Part shown: positions 63,291 to 64,000 of the stretch, piece by piece
Numbering within the stretch: position 1 is the stretch's first letter
Layout: every line of letters begins with the position of its first letter
From: Pipra filicauda
Lineage: Eukaryota > Chordata > Aves > Passeriformes > Pipridae
Reading direction: 5' to 3'
Length of the DNA stretch: 64,000 bases
NCBI RefSeq assembly: GCF_003945595.2
Contig: NW_024104292.1
Location: forward strand, 3,277,075-3,341,074
Position numbers and translations under genes: made by a program
Notes under the pieces: model-generated
What the model saw: the letters and a program-made list of their open reading frames with translations, nothing else
What the model was told of the DNA's origin: nothing
Databases searched by the model: none

Positions 63291-64000
63291 CCACTGCTTC
63301 CCCTATCTGCAGTCCTTCCCTTTAAATCAGGACTCAAATCTCCTGTTTAATAAAAAATAATATGTTTAGTTTCTTATGTAAATCACTTCTCTATGAAATG
63401 AAACAGCAGGAGAAAGATTTCAATTCACAGTAAAAAGAAAAAAAAGTGGGACAGAAAGGGACCAGATGGAATTAGCGTGAGAAGTTTGGACAAAGAGGGC
63501 ACTGAATAAATTATTTATTCAGATTTACATTAGCACTTAACAGAACTCATATACTTCACTTACAATAGTTTCTTTATATTGATGATAAATTTGGATATGG
63601 TGCTTTGCAAACAAATTGTGAATACTGTTGAACATTTTTTCTCTGTGACTACAATCTTTTTGCATATTGACAAATCGCAACGCCAACATAGGCTTTAGGT
63701 TAGTTCTGGTGGTTTAAATGCAATAACGGCAAAACATAGATGTTGTTAATTTCTTCATCTGTAGCTGTTCTTTCTGCCTTGTACACCTTCTATTCAGTTG
63801 AAAGTTTTTAGAGCTGTTGGAACTGTATATAATGAGTAGAGAACAACCTCAGTGTCTCCTCCATTCATGCTCTCAATATAAAATCAGGTTGCAATTCTAC
63901 ATCTGTGTGTGAACAATTGTAGCATAATAGAAGCTCTATTTGCCTACCGGGCATGGTACTACCAACCTTTAATTCATTACTCTGTAAAACACTTTGTAAC
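63291..64000. other. AT-rich non-coding sequence, no gene seen
   Basis: Apart from the AATAAA-rich stretch near 63349-63361, nothing recognisable to the end of the window. Confidence 0.6.

Noticed and set aside
1..64000. CRISPR arrays, bacterial operons, tRNA or rRNA genes
   Set aside because: No regularly spaced direct repeats, no cloverleaf-like segments and no ribosomal RNA sequence were noticed; the content is vertebrate repeat DNA.
1..64000. A new multi-gene biological system
   Set aside because: No set of intact genes exists here; the only protein-coding traces are decayed retrotransposon ORFs.

Overview
The window looks like a piece of bird nuclear DNA, most likely from a passerine, lying in an intergenic or intronic gene desert. 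It is AT-rich. Its recognisable content is almost entirely retroposons: many 5'-truncated CR1 LINE copies, several carrying the typical CR1 tail of ATTCTATG-like octamers, and several long retroviral LTRs of kinds I recall from bird and especially passerine genomes. I found no host protein-coding exon, tRNA, rRNA, bacterial-type gene or CRISPR array. Every long open frame I examined lies in a repeat, is antisense to one, or is explained by AT-rich chance sequence.

Layout. 1-2.7 kb: a perfect 14-bp hairpin, then an apparently complete ~1.1 kb solo LTR (family A, + strand). 4.3-5.3 kb: two CR1 pieces, one from inside ORF2 and one 3' end. 6.3-6.8 kb: a GC-richer patch with GT and AT repeats. 12.5-13.1 kb: a truncated family A LTR on the - strand. 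17.2 kb: a run of 38 T. 23.3-24.5 kb: two adjacent antisense CR1 copies. 26.7 kb: a shorter CR1. 28.2-29.0 kb: a second LTR type (family C). 32.6-34.0 kb: a third LTR type (family D, - strand) split by a fragment of an RTE-like non-LTR retrotransposon, followed by a CR1. 38.9-40.3 kb: four CR1 pieces in both orientations. 46-50 kb: more CR1 and a run of 27 G. 61.1-61.7 kb: the best-preserved CR1, with a readable C-terminal reverse transcriptase remnant. 62.8-63.2 kb: a diverged family A LTR.

The most notable object is the RTE-like fragment at about 33150-33918 (- strand). It keeps the C-terminal part of a reverse transcriptase ORF, a C2HC zinc finger after an in-frame stop, and a 3' tail of TGA/ATG triplets. 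It sits inside an otherwise continuous ERV LTR, so it jumped after that ERV did. A young RTE in a bird recalls AviRTE, the horizontally transferred element described from a few bird lineages (including suboscine passerines) and filarial nematodes. I cannot prove that identity without a search. No genes cooperate in this window; its history is one of layered insertion and decay.
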